DNA of 64,000 nt from Metabacillus idriensis (GTDB lineage Bacteria > Bacillota > Bacilli > Bacillales > Bacillaceae). Both the position numbers and the translations under genes were made by a program. Numbering within the stretch: position 1 is the stretch's first letter; every line of letters starts with the position of its first letter. The notes beneath the pieces were generated by a model. That model ran no database searches. It had not been told where the DNA came from and was given only the letters and a program-made list of their open reading frames with translations. This document shows positions 56,371 to 64,000 of the stretch, piece after piece. The stretch spans positions 1 to 64,000 of the forward strand of contig NZ_WKKF01000010.1 in NCBI RefSeq assembly GCF_009674765.1. The letters run 5' to 3'.

Positions 56371-58035
56371 CTACATCTTTTCAAGAGCTTGAATACCGAG
56401 TATGGCCAGCCCATCCTTCAAAGTGCTGCACACAGATTGGACAAGCAAAAGTCTGGATGTGAGGGATTGATTTTCTTCAAGGATTTTCACTTTTGCGTAA
56501 TATGAATTAAACGCCCTGCACACTTGCAATAGATATTTCGCAAGAATGGACGGGTCGTACTTTTCAAACGCGGATTGAATGACTTCCTCATACTGGAAAA
56601 GGAGTTTTTGCACTTCCCACCCGTAATCATCTGTTAAAGCCATTGTGTTCTCTGACTTAATCCCGCTGCTTTTTCTTAATAAAGAGCATCCGCGTGCATG
56701 TGTATATTGCACATATGGACCTGTCTCCCCTTCAAACTTAAGCATTTCATCCAATGAAAATTCTATATTATTCGTTCGGTCATTCTTCAGATCTTGAAAG
56801 ATTATTGCCCCTACTCCCACCGCTCGGGCAACCTCTTCTTTGTTTTCCAGCTGAGGATTTTTCACTTCAATATTTGCTTTTGCAGCGGAGATGGTCTCTC
56901 TTATCACTTCATCTAAAAGAACTACTTTGCCTTTTCTTGTAGACATTTTCTTTCCATCCTTCAAAATGAATCCAAATGGTATATGATGAAGATCTTGATG
57001 CCAGCTGCAGCCCATTTTCTCCAGTACGGCGAAAACCTGTTTAAAATGAATCGATTGTTCCACCCCGACCACATAAAGAGATTTATCAAACTGATATGTT
57101 TCCTTTCTGTAAAGAGCGGCAGCCAAATCTCTTGTTGCATAAAGAGTCGCTCCATCCCTTTTACGGATCAGGCACGGCGGCAGATTATCCTTTTCTAACG
57201 ATACTACCTTTGCACCTTCAGAATGTTCTAGCAGGCCTTTTTTCTCAAGCATTTCAGATATACCTGATAATTGGCTGTTGTAGAATGCTTCTCCATTATA
57301 CGTATCAAATTGAACGCCTAATAACTCATAAACCCTCTGAAAGTCCTCAAGTGATGCCTCTCTGAACCATTTCCACAGCTCTATTGCTTCTGCGTCACCG
57401 TCCTCCAGCCGTTTAAACCAGCTTCTGCCCTCTTCATTAAGCTCAGAAAGTACGGCAGCTTCTTCATGAAACTTTACATACAGTCTAAAAAGCTCCTGTA
57501 TTGGATGTTTCATGACAGCTTGTTCATTTCCCCATCTTTTATAGGCTGCAATCAGCTTGCCGAATTGTGTGCCCCAATCTCCAATATGATTGATTCTGAT
57601 AACGTTATAGCCGCATTTTTCTCCTAGATTGGCAATGGCCTGGCCGATGACCGTTGAACGAAGGTGTCCCATCGAAAAAGGCTTCGCAATATTTGGAGAT
57701 GAAAAATCAATGGTCAATACCTTTGTTTTTTCAGGAATCTGATAGGGAACCTTCATTTTTAGACATTCCTTGCTTATTATCTCTCTGTTAAGATGAAAAT
57801 TGACATAGGGCCCTGCAGCTGTTGCACTTGTAATAAATTCATCTTTGATTGTTTCTGCAAGCTGGCGTGCAATTTGAATCGGATTTTTTTTATAAATTGA
57901 AGCAAGGGCGAAACAAGGTAAGCTGTAATCTCCAAACTGTCTGGTCTTCGGAATTTCAAGAATATCCACTATTGTTTCAAGGCTAAAATCGTTGTGTAAT
58001 GAGGAATGAATAATGGATCCCAGTTTCTTTTTCAT
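56371..58035 (-). CDS. argS: Arginyl-tRNA synthetase under T-box control
   Basis: A 554-aa class I synthetase: an N-terminal tRNA D-loop domain (about 1-95), SMGHLRST (HIGH motif, about 122), GDWGTQFGK, KKMSTRKGK (KMSK motif, about 367) and a helical anticodon domain at the C-terminus. The N-terminal domain differs from that of the housekeeping B. subtilis ArgS, so this may be a second copy. The control region is a T-box with an Arg specifier (58285-58550). Good site AAGGAGGAT before ATG. It is inserted between sodC and cwlS, which are neighbours in B. subtilis. Confidence 0.92.
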   Translation of the reverse strand: MKKKLGSIIHSSLHNDFSLETIVDILEIPKTRQFGDYSLPCFALASIYKKNPIQIARQLAETIKDEFITSATAAGPYVNFHLNREIISKECLKMKVPYQIPEKTKVLTIDFSSPNIAKPFSMGHLRSTVIGQAIANLGEKCGYNVIRINHIGDWGTQFGKLIAAYKRWGNEQAVMKHPIQELFRLYVKFHEEAAVLSELNEEGRSWFKRLEDGDAEAIELWKWFREASLEDFQRVYELLGVQFDTYNGEAFYNSQLSGISEMLEKKGLLEHSEGAKVVSLEKDNLPPCLIRKRDGATLYATRDLAAALYRKETYQFDKSLYVVGVEQSIHFKQVFAVLEKMGCSWHQDLHHIPFGFILKDGKKMSTRKGKVVLLDEVIRETISAAKANIEVKNPQLENKEEVARAVGVGAIIFQDLKNDRTNNIEFSLDEMLKFEGETGPYVQYTHARGCSLLRKSSGIKSENTMALTDDYGWEVQKLLFQYEEVIQSAFEKYDPSILAKYLLQVCRAFNSYYAKVKILEENQSLTSRLLLVQSVCSTLKDGLAILGIQALEKM

Positions 58036-58099
58036 TTGTTATCCTCCTTTATAAAAATAGGCTGTTTTCACATAGAGTGTTGTTTTTCATGATAAATGT

Positions 58100-58243
58100 G
58101 GTCCGTTCCTTGTAGCGAGAGGAACTTGCTTTCCGCGGGGAGCATGGGAGCCTCATCGGCGCCTGCCTGTGGGGTCTCCCAATTTGCTCTATTTCCCGCA
58201 GGAGTCAAGTTTATCCTCTGCAATCCACTCAAGTTTTTTAACA
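58100..58243 (+). repeat. Dispersed repeat family 2, copy 4, inside the argS leader
   Basis: Has GGAACTTGCTTTCCGCGGGG, GGGAGCCTCATCGGCGCC, GGGGTCTCCCAATTTG, TTTCCCGCAGGAGTCAAGTT and CAATCCACTCAAGT. It separates the T-box terminator from the argS ribosome binding site, so every full-length argS transcript carries it (as its reverse complement). Confidence 0.9.
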
Positions 58244-58284
58244 TTTTTTCTAATAGCAACAATATTTACGAAAAGAGCCTAAAA

Positions 58285-58540
58285 ATAAAAACGCCCGTCT
58301 CTTTTTTTACAAAAGAGACGGGCGTTTTCCCGCGGTACCACTCTGATTGTTCATTTCTGAACCACTCGCAGCGTATTAACGGACAGCCGGCCGGCATGCC
58401 CTACTGGAAAAATTTTCAGGCATGCTCCTAGAAAGTGCGCTTCATCATTCCGTTCATTTTAGGCTTCCACCATTCCTAAATCGCTGATAGATGAACTTGA
58501 TATGACTACTCTCTTCATCATGGGATTTTTTTCTATTAAG
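58285..58540 (-). ncRNA. T-box riboswitch upstream of argS
   Basis: On the minus strand AGAGTGGTACCGCGG (58344-58330) is the T-box sequence that pairs with the uncharged tRNA end. The stem I region starts GATGAAGAGAGTAG. A CGC codon at 58439-58437, in GAAGCGCACTTTCT, sits where the specifier is expected and codes for Arg. The terminator is AAAACGCCCGTCTCTTT and its complement (58288-58328) followed by TTTTATTTTT. Uncharged tRNA(Arg) should allow read-through into argS. Confidence 0.92.
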
Positions 58541-58544
58541 AGTT

Positions 58545-58572
58545 ATTATATGTGAATCATTGAGGATTGCAA
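58545..58572 (-). promoter_or_regulatory. Sigma-A promoter of the T-box leader
   Basis: TTGCAA (58572-58567), 16 nt, TATAAT (58550-58545) on the minus strand, about 6 nt before the T-box start. A good match, spacing one short of ideal. Confidence 0.65.
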
Positions 58573-58584
58573 GAGTTTTTTGAT

Positions 58585-59187
58585 TTACCCATACAATTTA
58601 GGCAGCGGACCATCTGGATTGGTGATATCCTGCAGATCATAAATGGAGATCGGGAAATACAGAAATCCATAGGCATAAGCTGCGATTTCATAGAGCTGAA
58701 AATAAATGACAAGGGACTTATCAGCTAAATAAAAATCCTGATCAGGGCGAATCGATTTAAAGGGAGGATCAAGTAAGGTAATCTCCCTTTCTTTAAGCTG
58801 TTTTGCAATAATAGAAGATAAACGTTCAATATAGGCACTGTCTTTTTTAAAAAGATCCTGAAGCTTATATTTCTTTCCTGTCTGGGTATCGTATGTCAGC
58901 CCTTTTAGAAAAGACATGCCATGAGCGCCTCCGGAATACACATAATTCAGCAGCGTTAGGCTTAACAAGTCACGCTCATTCGTCTTGAGTTCATACGTTC
59001 CTTGCATATCCGTCTGCACTCCGCCGTCATACCCACCAAAATGAATCAGATCCTGAACATTCTTAAGGATGTCTGCATTGATTTTTTGCTGACTGAATGG
59101 TTGGGGACCAATTATAGAAGGATAGAAAATCAAAAGGTTTTTCCCTTCAATTTTATGTGTTATGACTCCGGCCGGCAATACAGTCAT
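58585..59187 (-). CDS. DUF3298/RsiV-like domain protein
   Basis: A 200-aa soluble protein with IEGKNLLIFYPSIIG, FGGYDGGVQTDM, NYVYSGGAHGMSFLKGLTYD (the DUF3298 core, Y-x-GGAHG) and TGKKYKLQDLFKKDS. No signal peptide or membrane segment is seen, unlike RsiV and PdaC where this domain is extracellular. Function unknown. ATG after AAGGAGGCG. It is in the space between argS and cwlS. Confidence 0.82.
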   Translation of the reverse strand: MTVLPAGVITHKIEGKNLLIFYPSIIGPQPFSQQKINADILKNVQDLIHFGGYDGGVQTDMQGTYELKTNERDLLSLTLLNYVYSGGAHGMSFLKGLTYDTQTGKKYKLQDLFKKDSAYIERLSSIIAKQLKEREITLLDPPFKSIRPDQDFYLADKSLVIYFQLYEIAAYAYGFLYFPISIYDLQDITNPDGPLPKLYG

Positions 59188-59269
59188 CTGGTCGCCTCCT
59201 TGTTGCTTTTATACAATCATATGACTGGATTTGAGCAATCATCCTTTTAAGGCAGATTGTTTTTTTGAA

Positions 59270-59298
59270 CAAAAAAAGAAGCCTTAATGGCTTCTTAT
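59270..59298 (-). terminator. Terminator of cwlS
   Basis: AAGAAGCC and GGCTTCTT stem followed by TTTTTTTG on the minus strand; includes the stop codon. Confidence 0.85.
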
Positions 59299-60314
59299 TT
59301 TAAGTAGCGTTTTGCTCCAAGGTATCTTGCTTTCCAATAAGAATTATCTAATTTAGAGATCGTAACACCTGATGAACTCGCATGAATAAATTCTCCATTG
59401 CCAAGATAAATTCCCATATGAGACGGGCCTGCCTTGTATGTAGTGAAATAAACGAAGTCACCTTTTTGCGGAGAGCTGACTGACGTCATAATGTCCCAAT
59501 ATCCAGCAGTGCTGAGACGGGAGACAGACGTCACTTTGTTCAGTACATAGTACATGAATCCGCTGCAGTCAAATCCAGAAGGAGTATTTCCAGCCCAGCG
59601 GTATGGAACTCCAACATGTTTCTTGGCTTCAGCAATCATCGTGTCTATTTTACTGTTTGCAGATGGCTTTGTTTCTTCCACCTTACTAGGCGAAGCTTGG
59701 CTTGAACCTTTCACTTTAAGGACCTGGCCAGCGTAAATCACATCTGATTTAAGATTGTTCATTGCTTTTAATTCAGGAACGGTAAGATCGAATTGATTTG
59801 CGATCTTTCCAAGATAATCACCAAGCTGCACTTTATATGTTGCTGCAGCAGGCTTACTGGCAGCTGGTTTCGGAGCAGCAGCGGCTGGCGCTTGTACAGC
59901 ACTTTTGCTTACTTTTAAAGTCTGTCCTGGACGGATCAAATCTGACTTCAATCCGTTTAAACTCTTAAGCTCATTCACTGATACATTATGGTTTCTTGCA
60001 ATGACCCAGAGGGAATCGCCTGATTTCACTTTGTATGTAGAGACAGAGGTTTTAGCAGGAGCAGCAGATTTTTGAACACTTGATGCGGTTTTTTCAGCAG
60101 TTCCGGATATCTTCAGGACTTGCCCTGGAAAAATCATATCTTTAGAAAGCTTGTTTGTCATTTTAATAGTTTCAACTGATGTTTTATACTCGCGTGACAA
60201 CTTCCATAACGAATCGCCTTTTTTAACGGTTATGCTGTCTGCAGAAGCTGCGGATCCAAGCAAGCCGGAACCGATGACTGCTGAAGCAGTTAACCCAATA
60301 ATTTTCTGTTTCAT
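59295..60314 (-). CDS. cwlS: Cell wall D,L-endopeptidase with three LysM domains (CwlS/LytE type)
   Basis: A 339-aa exported autolysin. Signal peptide cut after SAASA (about residue 25). Three LysM repeats (28-70, 94-136, 159-201) joined by Ala/Pro/Ser-rich linkers, then an NlpC/P60 domain with Cys250 in FDCSGF, His299 in PSHMG and His311 in EFIHAS. It cuts the D-Glu-diaminopimelate bond for daughter cell separation. Three LysM repeats resemble LytE, but the place next to sodC is that of cwlS (yojL). ATG after AAGGAGGTAC. Confidence 0.87.
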   Translation of the reverse strand: MKQKIIGLTASAVIGSGLLGSAASADSITVKKGDSLWKLSREYKTSVETIKMTNKLSKDMIFPGQVLKISGTAEKTASSVQKSAAPAKTSVSTYKVKSGDSLWVIARNHNVSVNELKSLNGLKSDLIRPGQTLKVSKSAVQAPAAAAPKPAASKPAAATYKVQLGDYLGKIANQFDLTVPELKAMNNLKSDVIYAGQVLKVKGSSQASPSKVEETKPSANSKIDTMIAEAKKHVGVPYRWAGNTPSGFDCSGFMYYVLNKVTSVSRLSTAGYWDIMTSVSSPQKGDFVYFTTYKAGPSHMGIYLGNGEFIHASSSGVTISKLDNSYWKARYLGAKRYLK

Positions 60315-60547
60315 TGTTCGCTAAGTACCTCCTTTTTTCTTACATGATTATTTTAATAGATTAGGGCATTAATTACTACAAATTTCTAAAAATAGCACTA
60401 TATTCTTACTAAAATAGCTAATTTTCTCTCTTGCTATCCCGATTTTCTTGCAAAAATTGACAGCATTAGTCATTTTTGGCCGATTTTTGAGATAGCATAT
60501 CCAAGCTGAATTTCATATAGTAATAAAAAAGAAACAGGGTGTTAAAA

Positions 60548-60706
60548 ATGGCGAAGAGAAATCGGGGAAAGACTTTATACAAAATGGCTTCAAGAGCCCG
60601 CGGCACTTGTCCAATTTGCGGAACAGAGAGAATTAAACTGCTCTACCCTAATCTGCAGGCGGATGGGAAGAAGCTTACAGTTTGTAAGAAATGCAGAGAG
60701 AAATAG
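60548..60706 (+). CDS. 52-aa zinc-ribbon protein
   Basis: Short basic protein MAKRNRGKTLYKMASRAR, followed by CPICG and, 20 residues later, CKKC, so a four-cysteine zinc ribbon. It looks like a ribosome-associated or nucleic acid-binding small protein, but no known function is assigned. Ribosome binding site CAGGGTG about 7 nt before the ATG. Codon use and the regular cysteine pairs make it a real gene despite its size. It diverges from cwlS. Confidence 0.78.
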   Translation: MAKRNRGKTLYKMASRARGTCPICGTERIKLLYPNLQADGKKLTVCKKCREK

Positions 60707-60729
60707 AAAAGCGGAACCGCCCAAATTAG
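60707..60729. repeat. Head fragment of repeat family 1
   Basis: GAAAAGCGGAACCGCCCAAATTAG matches the start of the family 1 units at 282 and 20063 up to the TTTAGC part; no hairpin follows. Confidence 0.45.
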
Positions 60730-60960
60730 ATATTAAAGCATGTTGTCTCCCTCCAAAATCGGCATTTTGACGAACGAACTTTGGTTTCCAGGTGTAATTT
60801 CGTGCTGCAAAATCGGTTATGACGGTATTTTCACTTCGCCGGCAGGATCTTCCGCTCCCCTCTATATTCCACGGGATTCAAGCGGATACAGTGAAGATCC
60901 ACATATTTATCTCATTATTTCTAAAGCAACAAACTTTAAGAAAACAGCCTTATAGATACA

Positions 60961-60991
60961 CAAAAAAGAGAGGAGCTCCCCCCTCTCTTTT
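60961..60991 (-). terminator. Terminator of the MFS transporter gene
   Basis: AAAGAGAGG and CCTCTCTTT stem, then TTTTTTG on the minus strand, overlapping the stop codon. The region 60730-60960 has no supported gene. Confidence 0.85.
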
Positions 60992-62186
60992 ACTTGCTTT
61001 CACTTAAACTGCCTACTTCTGTTTTTTGAAAATATTTCATTCCATAGGTGACGACCATCAAGAGCGATAATGTTCCAAAGATAAGCACCATGAACTGCAG
61101 GCCGATTGTATCAAGGAACAGACCCGTACCGAGGAGAACAACCTGGAACATCACCCTGTCAAGCATATTTCTAAACGAGAAGAAGCGGCCGTGATATTCT
61201 TTTGGGATCTTTGTTTGGAAAATGGTCGAAACAATCGGAAAAAAGCAGCCTACCCCAAGTCCGAACAATCCAAATGAGATGAGCGACATCCACATGATAT
61301 CACTGAAAAATAAGCTTAGATGTGCGATTGAAATGATTAGAGCAAACGCAAACAGCATGTGAACGGATGAAAACCGGTGGGTTATTTTTTTGACAAAAAA
61401 AGCGCCGATCATAAACGCTATGCCTTCTACTGTATATAGGAGCCCTTTAATGGACGTGCTGTCCTGAAGCTCGCTTATGTTTATCACCATCAGATTAAAT
61501 CCTCCGATGAACAAAACAGGAATGATTGTCAGGACTAGAGCTGTAATGGCGATAGGCGTCGCTTTTAATACGGGAAGGACTTCTTTAAAGCTGCCGGACT
61601 TCCCTGATTTTGACTGCTCTCTCTTCTCTTCTTTAAAATCAAGCAGAAAAGTAGCACCAAAAAGAACGGCGTATGCAGCCATCGACAGGGCATAAATAGA
61701 GGTCAGACTCATAAAGACTAAAAGCGCGCCGGCAAGTGCTGTGCCGATGACTCTTGCTATAGTCGCAACATTCATGTGCACCCCGTTCATCTGTATCAGA
61801 TCATTGTCTTTTACAATAATCGGAATCACTGCCTGAAGAGCAGGAAAATAAAAGGCTGCAGATAATTGAATGCTGATCATAAACAGGATCATAAAGAAAA
61901 GAGAATCAAATTGTATCGCCATAAACATAAAGATGACGCTGAGCATTCTTCCAAGCCCTGAGTAGATAAGCACCGTTTTTTTGGAGCAGCTGTCAATCAT
62001 TTTCCCCGCAAGCGGCCCGACAAGCACCCCCGCGAGCAGCCCAATAAATAAAATAAGCGATTTCATAAAATCAGATGGTACGTTTTTCTGCATAAATTCC
62101 AAGTTTCCAATTATGCCAAACCATAAACCAAGACCGGCAATAAATTCACCGCTCAGCACAATCCAGACGTTTTTATTTTTCCACAT
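60990..62186 (-). CDS. MFS transporter
   Basis: A 398-aa major facilitator protein with about eleven to twelve membrane segments. LLAGVLVGPLAGKMIDSCSKK is the MFS loop 2-3 motif, and a hydrophilic centre (EEKREQSKSGKSG) separates the halves. It is of the small drug or macrolide exporter-like type (MefA/DHA3-like); substrate unknown. The frame opens at 62240, but GGAGATCTCACC precedes the ATG at 62186. Confidence 0.87.
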   Translation of the reverse strand: MWKNKNVWIVLSGEFIAGLGLWFGIIGNLEFMQKNVPSDFMKSLILFIGLLAGVLVGPLAGKMIDSCSKKTVLIYSGLGRMLSVIFMFMAIQFDSLFFMILFMISIQLSAAFYFPALQAVIPIIVKDNDLIQMNGVHMNVATIARVIGTALAGALLVFMSLTSIYALSMAAYAVLFGATFLLDFKEEKREQSKSGKSGSFKEVLPVLKATPIAITALVLTIIPVLFIGGFNLMVINISELQDSTSIKGLLYTVEGIAFMIGAFFVKKITHRFSSVHMLFAFALIISIAHLSLFFSDIMWMSLISFGLFGLGVGCFFPIVSTIFQTKIPKEYHGRFFSFRNMLDRVMFQVVLLGTGLFLDTIGLQFMVLIFGTLSLLMVVTYGMKYFQKTEVGSLSESK

Positions 62187-62271
62187 GGTGAGATCTCCGT
62201 TTTCTGTTTTTTTACTATATCTACTATAGCATCTGAGCATTTATTTCGACCAGCGAAACTTTTTACAAACA

Positions 62272-62294
62272 AGAAAAAAGCCCTGAATAGGGCC
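62272..62294 (-). terminator. Terminator of the NCS2 permease gene
   Basis: GCCCTGAATAGGGC stem followed by TTTTTTC on the minus strand, just after the stop codon. Confidence 0.75.
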
Positions 62295-62296
62295 GG

Positions 62297-63631
62297 TCAA
62301 ATCATCGTATAGAAATTAATCAAGAAGGCAGCTGTAATGACATACATCATCCAATGCAGTTCTTTTGTTCTGCCGGTAAAAACTTTTAATAATGTGTAAG
62401 AGATAAAACCAAATGCCACCCCTTCTGCAATGCTGAACGTGAGTGGCATCATAATGAGTGTTAAAAAGGCAGGAATCAATTCGGTTAAATCATCAAAATG
62501 AATCTCCTTCAATTCTGTCATCATAAAGGCTCCAATGATAATTAATACAGGTGCTGTCGCAGCGTTTGGGATGAATTGAATCAGAGGTGTAAACAAAAGC
62601 GTGAGCAAAAACAGCAGAGCAGCAAATACTGCTTTTAATCCTGTCCTTCCTCCTTCTGCGATTCCGGTCGCATTTTCAATGTAAGTATTCATCGCTGTAC
62701 TTCCAAACACCGCACTGATCATTGTGCCGAGCGCTCCGGTCGTCAATGCGCGTTTCATGTTAGGTGTTTCGCCATTTTCATCATTCAAATTTGCTTTTTT
62801 TGTTAATCCGATCAAGGTAGCCAATGTATCGAATAATTCTACGATCGTAAATGAGAAGATGACTGAGAAAATACCGTATCCGATGGCAGCCATTATATCA
62901 AGCTTCATAAATGTTAATTCAACAGAAGGCCAGTCAAAGGACAGAATATCCCCTGCTGAATTAGGCACAGGCGAGTGGCCGATCAGCATGGACAGTGCGG
63001 TAATGACAAAGATACTTAAGATCAAGCCGCCTCTGATATTTCTGGATACAAGCACTGCAGCAAGGATCAGCCCTGCAAGAGCTAGCCATGTTCCCTGATC
63101 AGCAATATTTCCGAGTGCCACATATGTAGCTTCATCAGGAACAATGATGCCCCCGTTTTTCAGGCCAATAAATGCTACAAATAATCCGATTCCTGCTGTA
63201 ATGGATGCTTTTAATGTTTTAGGAATAGCAGAGACAACTTTTGAACTGACTCCTGTGACAGATAATAAAAAGAAAACAAAGCCCGAAATAAATACGGCAC
63301 CGAGAGCCGTTTCCCATGATAATCCCTGACCGAGGACAACCGTATATGTAAAAAAGGCATTTAACCCCATGCCTGGCCCAATGACAATCGGCAGGTTTGC
63401 CCATAACCCCATTAAAAGTGTCGTGATCACGATAGCTAAAATGGTACCGGCAAGCGCTGCTTCCTTTGGCATCCCGGCTTCAGATAAGATAATCGGGTTG
63501 ACAAGGATGATGTAGCTGACAGTCATAAATGTTGTCAGAGCAGCAATAAATTCCATTTTTACGGTAGTTTTCCGTTCATCTAAACGGAAAAACGAGTTTA
63601 AAAACGAATGTAGGTTTTTCTTGTCTTGCAT
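62297..63631 (-). CDS. NCS2-family purine permease (PbuG/AzgA type)
   Basis: A 444-aa permease with about twelve membrane segments, likely for hypoxanthine, guanine or adenine. MGLNAFFTYTVVLGQG, TAGIGLFVAFIGLKNGG, FSFTIVELFDTLATLIGL and MNTYIENATGIAEGGRTGL are AzgA-type motifs. The ATG at 63631 follows GAGGAGG. No purine riboswitch motif was seen in the leader, which B. subtilis pbuG has. A TATAATG lies about 90 nt upstream. Confidence 0.9.
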   Translation of the reverse strand: MQDKKNLHSFLNSFFRLDERKTTVKMEFIAALTTFMTVSYIILVNPIILSEAGMPKEAALAGTILAIVITTLLMGLWANLPIVIGPGMGLNAFFTYTVVLGQGLSWETALGAVFISGFVFFLLSVTGVSSKVVSAIPKTLKASITAGIGLFVAFIGLKNGGIIVPDEATYVALGNIADQGTWLALAGLILAAVLVSRNIRGGLILSIFVITALSMLIGHSPVPNSAGDILSFDWPSVELTFMKLDIMAAIGYGIFSVIFSFTIVELFDTLATLIGLTKKANLNDENGETPNMKRALTTGALGTMISAVFGSTAMNTYIENATGIAEGGRTGLKAVFAALLFLLTLLFTPLIQFIPNAATAPVLIIIGAFMMTELKEIHFDDLTELIPAFLTLIMMPLTFSIAEGVAFGFISYTLLKVFTGRTKELHWMMYVITAAFLINFYTMI

Positions 63632-63757
63632 TTTTTCTTCCTCCTCATAAATAGAAGAGCGCTGTCTTATCATGCTGATGGCTGAAGCAAATCATGAAGG
63701 CATAGCTCATAAAGTAAAAACTACATTATAAAGGATTTTTTTTAATATGAAAAGCAT

Positions 63758-64000
63758 TTATTCAGAGCTGAATGGATACAGCCCGCCATTTATCGCAAAT
63801 GACATCTTCCCTGTTTCTTCCGATACAACAAGCGCGATCGCATCTGTTGATTCTGTAATGCCAAGGGCAGCCCGATGCCTTGTTCCGACCTTATCATCTG
63901 AGGTTTTCGTTGAAAGCGGAAGTACATTTGCTGCTGAAATGATTTTGGTTCCTGAAACGAGTACGGCTCCATCATGAAGCGGATTTCCCGGATAAAAAAT
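63758..64000 (-). CDS. cdaS: Diadenylate cyclase, 3' part (CdaS-like), cut by the window edge
   Basis: The 80 C-terminal codons of a DisA_N-type c-di-AMP synthase. PGNPLHDGAVLVSG holds the DGA motif and KVGTRHRAALGI the RHRAA motif that bind ATP. The chain ends shortly after the domain (NGGLYPFSSE and stop), as in the sporulation-type cyclase CdaS (YojJ) rather than the longer CdaA or DisA. The start lies beyond 64000. In B. subtilis yojJ is near cwlS, which agrees with the place here. Confidence 0.8.
   Translation of the reverse strand: MFYPGNPLHDGAVLVSGTKIISAANVLPLSTKTSDDKVGTRHRAALGITESTDAIALVVSEETGKMSFAINGGLYPFSSE

Noticed and set aside
60740-60955. 71-codon plus-strand frame
   Set aside because: No ribosome binding site, no family, in the spacer before a minus-strand terminator.
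63632-63757. Purine riboswitch in front of the NCS2 permease gene
   Set aside because: The conserved core motifs of the purine aptamer were not found in the leader.

Overview
The window is chromosomal DNA from a low-GC, spore-forming member of the Bacillaceae. The evidence is spore germination genes (a gerA-type tricistron), a YhcN/YlaJ sporulation lipoprotein, squalene/sporulenol cyclase, glcU-gdh, a sporulation-type diadenylate cyclase fragment, AGGAGG-type ribosome binding sites, TTG and GTG starts, a T-box leader and a perfect cre box. I cannot name the genus from the sequence alone. No phage, integrase, transposase, rRNA, tRNA or CRISPR was recognised.

Backbone. As I recall the Bacillus subtilis 168 map (not checked here), the order recQ ... 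dhaS - sqhC ... odhB - odhA - yojO - yojN - sodC(yojM) - cwlS(yojL) ... cdaS(yojJ) is the B. subtilis yoc-yoj segment. Here the same order is spread over about 63 kb, with other genes inserted between the anchors.

Layout. 0.4-9.6 kb: recQ, two YdjO-like zinc proteins around a membrane protein, a cobalamin-binding protein coupled to a soluble histidine kinase, an AlaX editing enzyme, an SDR. 8.6-10.9 kb: a translationally coupled FAD monooxygenase and methyltransferase. 11.8-18.1 kb: GNAT, PLD-family protein, sporulation lipoprotein, PAS-STAS protein, glcU-gdh and a small orphan protein. 18.5-22.8 kb: dhaS, a DUF6501-type protein and sqhC. 23-31 kb: DUF2935 protein, an unknown protein, an Eis-like acetyltransferase, an SDR and S9 peptidase pair, an RsbR-like STAS protein and a C45-type hydrolase. 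31-37 kb: an old yellow enzyme, odhAB and a decayed VOC gene. 37.7-40.6 kb: yojO-yojN. 40.9-44.6 kb: germination operon. 44.6-53.4 kb: HesB-like protein, two luciferase-like monooxygenases, a MocR regulator, hxlR and hxlAB (ribulose monophosphate pathway), an SDR, a YitT protein and a VanW protein. 53.7-64 kb: ltaS, sodC, a T-box-controlled arginyl-tRNA synthetase, a DUF3298 protein, cwlS, a 52-aa zinc-ribbon protein, an MFS transporter, a purine-type NCS2 permease and the 3' end of cdaS.

The most unusual content is non-coding. Three separate intergenic tandem arrays (about 11.2, 20.5 and 32.4 kb) have different unit sequences but all repeat at exactly 52 bp; two of them also show alternating unit types (104-bp higher-order period). 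Two families of foldable dispersed repeats of about 120-140 bp are present, and two near-identical terminators end unrelated genes. One dispersed repeat copy lies inside the argS T-box leader, and two others lie in 3' untranslated regions ahead of terminators.
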